A DNA stretch of 40,885 nt from Planctomycetota bacterium (GTDB taxonomy: Bacteria; Planctomycetota; MHYJ01; WSZJ01), in contig JACPRD010000027.1 of NCBI GenBank assembly GCA_016190145.1, forward strand, positions 1 through 40,885, written 5' to 3'. The translations under genes and the position numbers were made by a program. Positions 38,863 through 40,885 of this stretch are shown piece by piece. Position 1 is the first letter of the stretch; every line of letters starts with the position of its first letter. Below the pieces are notes generated by a model. The model saw only the letters and a list, made by a program, of their open reading frames with translations, searched no databases and was not told where the DNA came from.

Positions 38863-40002
38863 CTACCTCTTCCCCTCCATCCTCTTCTCCACCCCGATCA
38901 TCCTCTTCGCCTGCAGCGACCCCGCGTGCATCAGCTTGTACACCACCTCGTCGCGCTTCCGGTACAGCCGCTTCACCGGACGCGGCTTGTGCCGCGAGAG
39001 CATGTACGCCGTGAGGAGCGGGAAGGCGATCGTCGAGTCGCAGTAGCTCACGATCGCGTCGGGAAGCTGCTCGGGATCGACCTTGCCCCAGGTCACGGCT
39101 TCGGCGGGCGTGGCGCCCGAGAGGCCGCCGGTGTCGGGACGCGCGTCGGTGAGCTGGATGAAGTAGTCGTGGCCGCGCTCGTCGACGTAGAGGATTTCCT
39201 GGATGAACGGCTCCGTCTGGAGGATGTAGTTCTTCGGAGTGCCGCCGCCGAGGATCAGCACCGCGGACTTGCCGCCCGAGGCCTTCGCGTCGTACACGTA
39301 CGCCGCGCTCTCGAAGATGTCGCGGTTCATGTCGAGTTTCAGCTTCGACCCCGTGAGCGCCGCCGCGGCGACGTTCATGCCGATCGTGCCGTCGCCGGGC
39401 GCGGGAGTAAACACCGGAACGTCGTAGCGGTAGCACGCCGCGAGAAGCGACCGTTCCTTCAGCTTCAACTTCTCTTCCGTCGCCGCCACGTACTTCCCCA
39501 GCAGCCAGTGCAGCTCCGTCGTCCCCATCTCCTTCTGGAACTCCGGCCCGCGGCAGAGCGCCCGCACGTACGCGTCGCTGTCGAGCAGCACGTCCTGGTC
39601 GAACACGATGTCGTAGATCCGGATCAGCTTCTTCTTCCGCAGATCCACGTCGTCCACGAACGGCGAACTCTCGAACAGGTCGTACCCGATCCCGAAATGG
39701 ATGTCGTGGTAGAGGTTCGCGCCCGTCGACACGATGTAGTCGATGAACCCCGCCTTCACGAGCGGGATCAGGAGCCCCGCCCCGAGCCCCGCCGGCGTCA
39801 TCGCCCCCGAGACCGATACCCCCACCGTCACGTCGGGCTCCAGCACCTTCTTCACCAGCAGGTGCGCCGCTTCCTTGAGACGCGCCGAGTTGTACGCGCA
39901 GAAATAGTCGTCCAGCAGGTCCGCCGCAGAAATCCCGGGCCCCATCCCCGGCGGGTCGATCTTGCGCTTCTTGTACGGACTCCGCTTCCCAGCCCTCGCC
40001 AT
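38863..40002 (-). CDS. Deoxyhypusine synthase-like protein
   Basis: 379 residues from the ATG at 40002, preceded by GAGAGGGG. VSGAMTPAGLG at 64-74 and TGANLYHD at 93-100 fit the NAD-binding region. GGGTPKNY at 252-259 carries K257 in the position of the catalytic Lys of eukaryotic deoxyhypusine synthase. Bacteria lack eIF5A, so such proteins are thought to transfer aminobutyl groups in polyamine synthesis, for example homospermidine. A longer frame reaches 40272 but would cover the repeat-rich intergenic region. It is the last gene before the large inverted repeats. Confidence 0.82.
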   Translation of the reverse strand: MARAGKRSPYKKRKIDPPGMGPGISAADLLDDYFCAYNSARLKEAAHLLVKKVLEPDVTVGVSVSGAMTPAGLGAGLLIPLVKAGFIDYIVSTGANLYHDIHFGIGYDLFESSPFVDDVDLRKKKLIRIYDIVFDQDVLLDSDAYVRALCRGPEFQKEMGTTELHWLLGKYVAATEEKLKLKERSLLAACYRYDVPVFTPAPGDGTIGMNVAAAALTGSKLKLDMNRDIFESAAYVYDAKASGGKSAVLILGGGTPKNYILQTEPFIQEILYVDERGHDYFIQLTDARPDTGGLSGATPAEAVTWGKVDPEQLPDAIVSYCDSTIAFPLLTAYMLSRHKPRPVKRLYRKRDEVVYKLMHAGSLQAKRMIGVEKRMEGKR

Positions 40003-40332
40003 GCCGCCCCCCCCTCTCAAATGTTCGCCGTTCGGGAAAGAATCGGTCTGAGATGCTCCGTCGGCCGGCGGGTAGCCTCGCGCTGCCCAGGGAACGGCCG
40101 AGCCGGCTGACTCCGCCCCCCATATCAAACACCTGAGCGAGCCAGCCCGATTTTGTTCCAAACTCCGGCTGGCGAAGCACTTCCTGAGAGCGTGAGAGAA
40201 TTCGATCGCAGGCGCGGTCGGGTCGAGCGAGCGGAGCGAGCGAGGTCCGACCGCACCGAAGATCGAATTCACTCACGCTCTCAGCGCGGTATTCTGCGCA
40301 GGAATCGGGGGAGGGGAAGCGATTTCTCGGGC
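40003..40332. other. 330-bp intergenic region with a large cruciform
   Basis: No gene is seen. Near the deoxyhypusine-like start a short GTTCGCC/GTTCGGG pair (40023-40036) echoes the B-type heptamer. CCAGCC...GGCTGG (about 40142-40172) forms a small stem. The dominant structure is the inverted repeat 40184-40284, listed separately. Confidence 0.65.
40184..40284. repeat. 101-bp cruciform with nested stems
   Basis: Outer arms 40184-40207 and 40261-40284 are reverse complements over 24 bp with one mismatch. Inner arms GCGGTCGG (40214-40221) and CCGACCGC (40247-40254) pair exactly. The centre is GAGCGAGCGGAGCGAGCG. The outer arm, GATCGAATTC then CTCACGCTCTCAG, recurs at 11383-11407 beside copy B2, so this is part of a dispersed element. 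Confidence 0.85.
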
Positions 40333-40885
40333 TTACGTCCAGCGGTCGATCTGGCGGAGGGCTTCGACGAGTGAAGCGCCGGTCTTCTCGCGGAGGAGAT
40401 TGACGGCCTGCAGCTTCGCGCCCTTCTTCAGGAGCTCGTCGACCTGCTGGCGGTAGGAGAACCGCTCGCCGGCCTCGTAGACGACGGGTCCGGTCACGGC
40501 CGCGGCGGTCGCGCGGCTTCCGGTGTCCATGACCTTCTCGTGTTCGAACGTGGCGGTCGGGCGGCCGACGCGCTGGGGTTCGTGGCCGGGGGCTTCGATG
40601 GGGACGCCGGGGAAGAGGACTTCGGGATCGAACGTGGCGGTGGTCTGTGCGATCTTGCGTGGAAGGGGGTCCGCGGGGGGCGGATCGGGGCGGGAAATGA
40701 CGCGCGCCGGAGCCTCGGGGGCGGGAGTCTCCTCTTTTTCGGTCTCGATGTTGGCGGCCTGGAAATCGAAGGAAGTCGGCCGGTCGCTTCGGCCGGTGCG
40801 GAACTGCGATCCCGGGCGGAGGCCCGGGGGATCCGACTTGCGTTCGGCGGCCGGCGCGGCGGCGGGGGCGGGCACCGGAGGGGGA
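40333..40885 (-). CDS. C-terminal part of a Pro/Ala-rich protein with an L7/L12-like end (partial)
   Basis: The frame stays open to the window edge, so the start is outside and the N-terminus is missing. At least 180 residues are visible. The visible part is Pro/Ala/Glu-rich and probably disordered, with twice-repeated TTATFDPE/PTATFEHE segments. The last 40 residues (KKGAKLQAVNLLREKTG then SLVEALRQID) look like the C-terminal fold of ribosomal protein L7/L12, found also in other small domains. No function can be assigned. The stop lies 49 bp from the cruciform at 40184-40284. Confidence 0.6.
   Translation of the reverse strand, partial: PPPVPAPAAAPAAERKSDPPGLRPGSQFRTGRSDRPTSFDFQAANIETEKEETPAPEAPARVISRPDPPPADPLPRKIAQTTATFDPEVLFPGVPIEAPGHEPQRVGRPTATFEHEKVMDTGSRATAAAVTGPVVYEAGERFSYRQQVDELLKKGAKLQAVNLLREKTGASLVEALRQIDRWT

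Noticed and set aside
1-40885. tRNA, rRNA, insertion sequence or prophage
   Set aside because: I found no transposase, integrase or phage structural gene and no recognisable structural RNA by eye; small RNAs cannot be excluded without computation.

Overview
The window is a GC-rich stretch of bacterial chromosome, almost fully coding on both strands. It holds about 37 genes and no rRNA, tRNA, CRISPR array, phage module or transposase that I can see. The gene content points to a Gram-negative bacterium: lipoproteins, a LolA-like protein, a Tat-type Rieske protein and a membrane-anchored octaheme cytochrome. Eukaryotic-like Ser/Thr kinases, many secreted proteins of unknown function, a fused double ThyX and a deoxyhypusine-synthase-like enzyme would suit Planctomycetota or a neighbouring lineage. 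That placement is inference from gene content only.

Layout. 118-5292 (+): an uncharacterised four-gene cluster: unknown protein, HExxH metallopeptidase fused to a VWA domain, coiled-coil protein, PaaK-like adenylate-forming enzyme. It forms two pairs, each joined by a 4-nt overlap. 5749-7179 (-): secreted repeat-like protein. 7232-9999 (+): radical SAM enzyme overlapping a 569-residue unknown partner. 10184-11167 (-): D-Ala-D-Ala-ligase-like ATP-grasp enzyme. 11411-14039 (-): Ser/Thr kinase carrying a degenerate class III cyclase domain, plus an overlapping unknown partner. 14267-16017 (-): glycolipid-binding-like lipoprotein and a zinc metallopeptidase. 16115-18023 (-): membrane-anchored EEP-family phosphatase/nuclease and an ADP-ribosylglycohydrolase. 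18083-19303 (-): AAA/DUF4143 ATPase behind two palindromes. 19471-30447: mostly secreted proteins, a sodium:solute symporter, two PA2779-like proteins, DUF1697, an ExbD-like lipoprotein, a LolA-like protein and a receiver/zinc-ribbon/Ser-Thr kinase. 30557-31047 (+): toxin-antitoxin pair. 31110-32684 (-): double ThyX. 32866-34062 (+): beta-propeller lipoprotein. 34069-35247 (-): second DUF4143 ATPase with its own palindrome. 35309-38594 (-): Rieske, cytochrome b and HAO-like octaheme cytochrome operon. 38863-40002 (-): deoxyhypusine-synthase-like protein. 40333-40885 (-): C-terminal part of a gene cut by the window edge.

The most unusual signal is not a gene. Many of the larger gaps hold short degenerate tandem arrays with an exact 7-bp period. 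At least four unrelated unit families occur: AACGAGN, GAACNCC, GTKAGNA and GCCANAA. They lie just upstream of start codons, between convergent genes, or as inverted pairs able to fold into long hairpins. One pair of loci (around 11250-11372 and 14129-14248) is a dispersed element of about 120 bp built from inverted heptamer arrays around a conserved centre. Different sequences with one shared period suggest a common mechanism of origin or selection.

Other points of interest are the matching promoter architecture of the two DUF4143 ATPases, the loss of catalytic residues in the cyclase domain of the first kinase, the Rieske/cytochrome b/octaheme operon, and the two clusters of unknown function at 118-5292 and 7232-9999.
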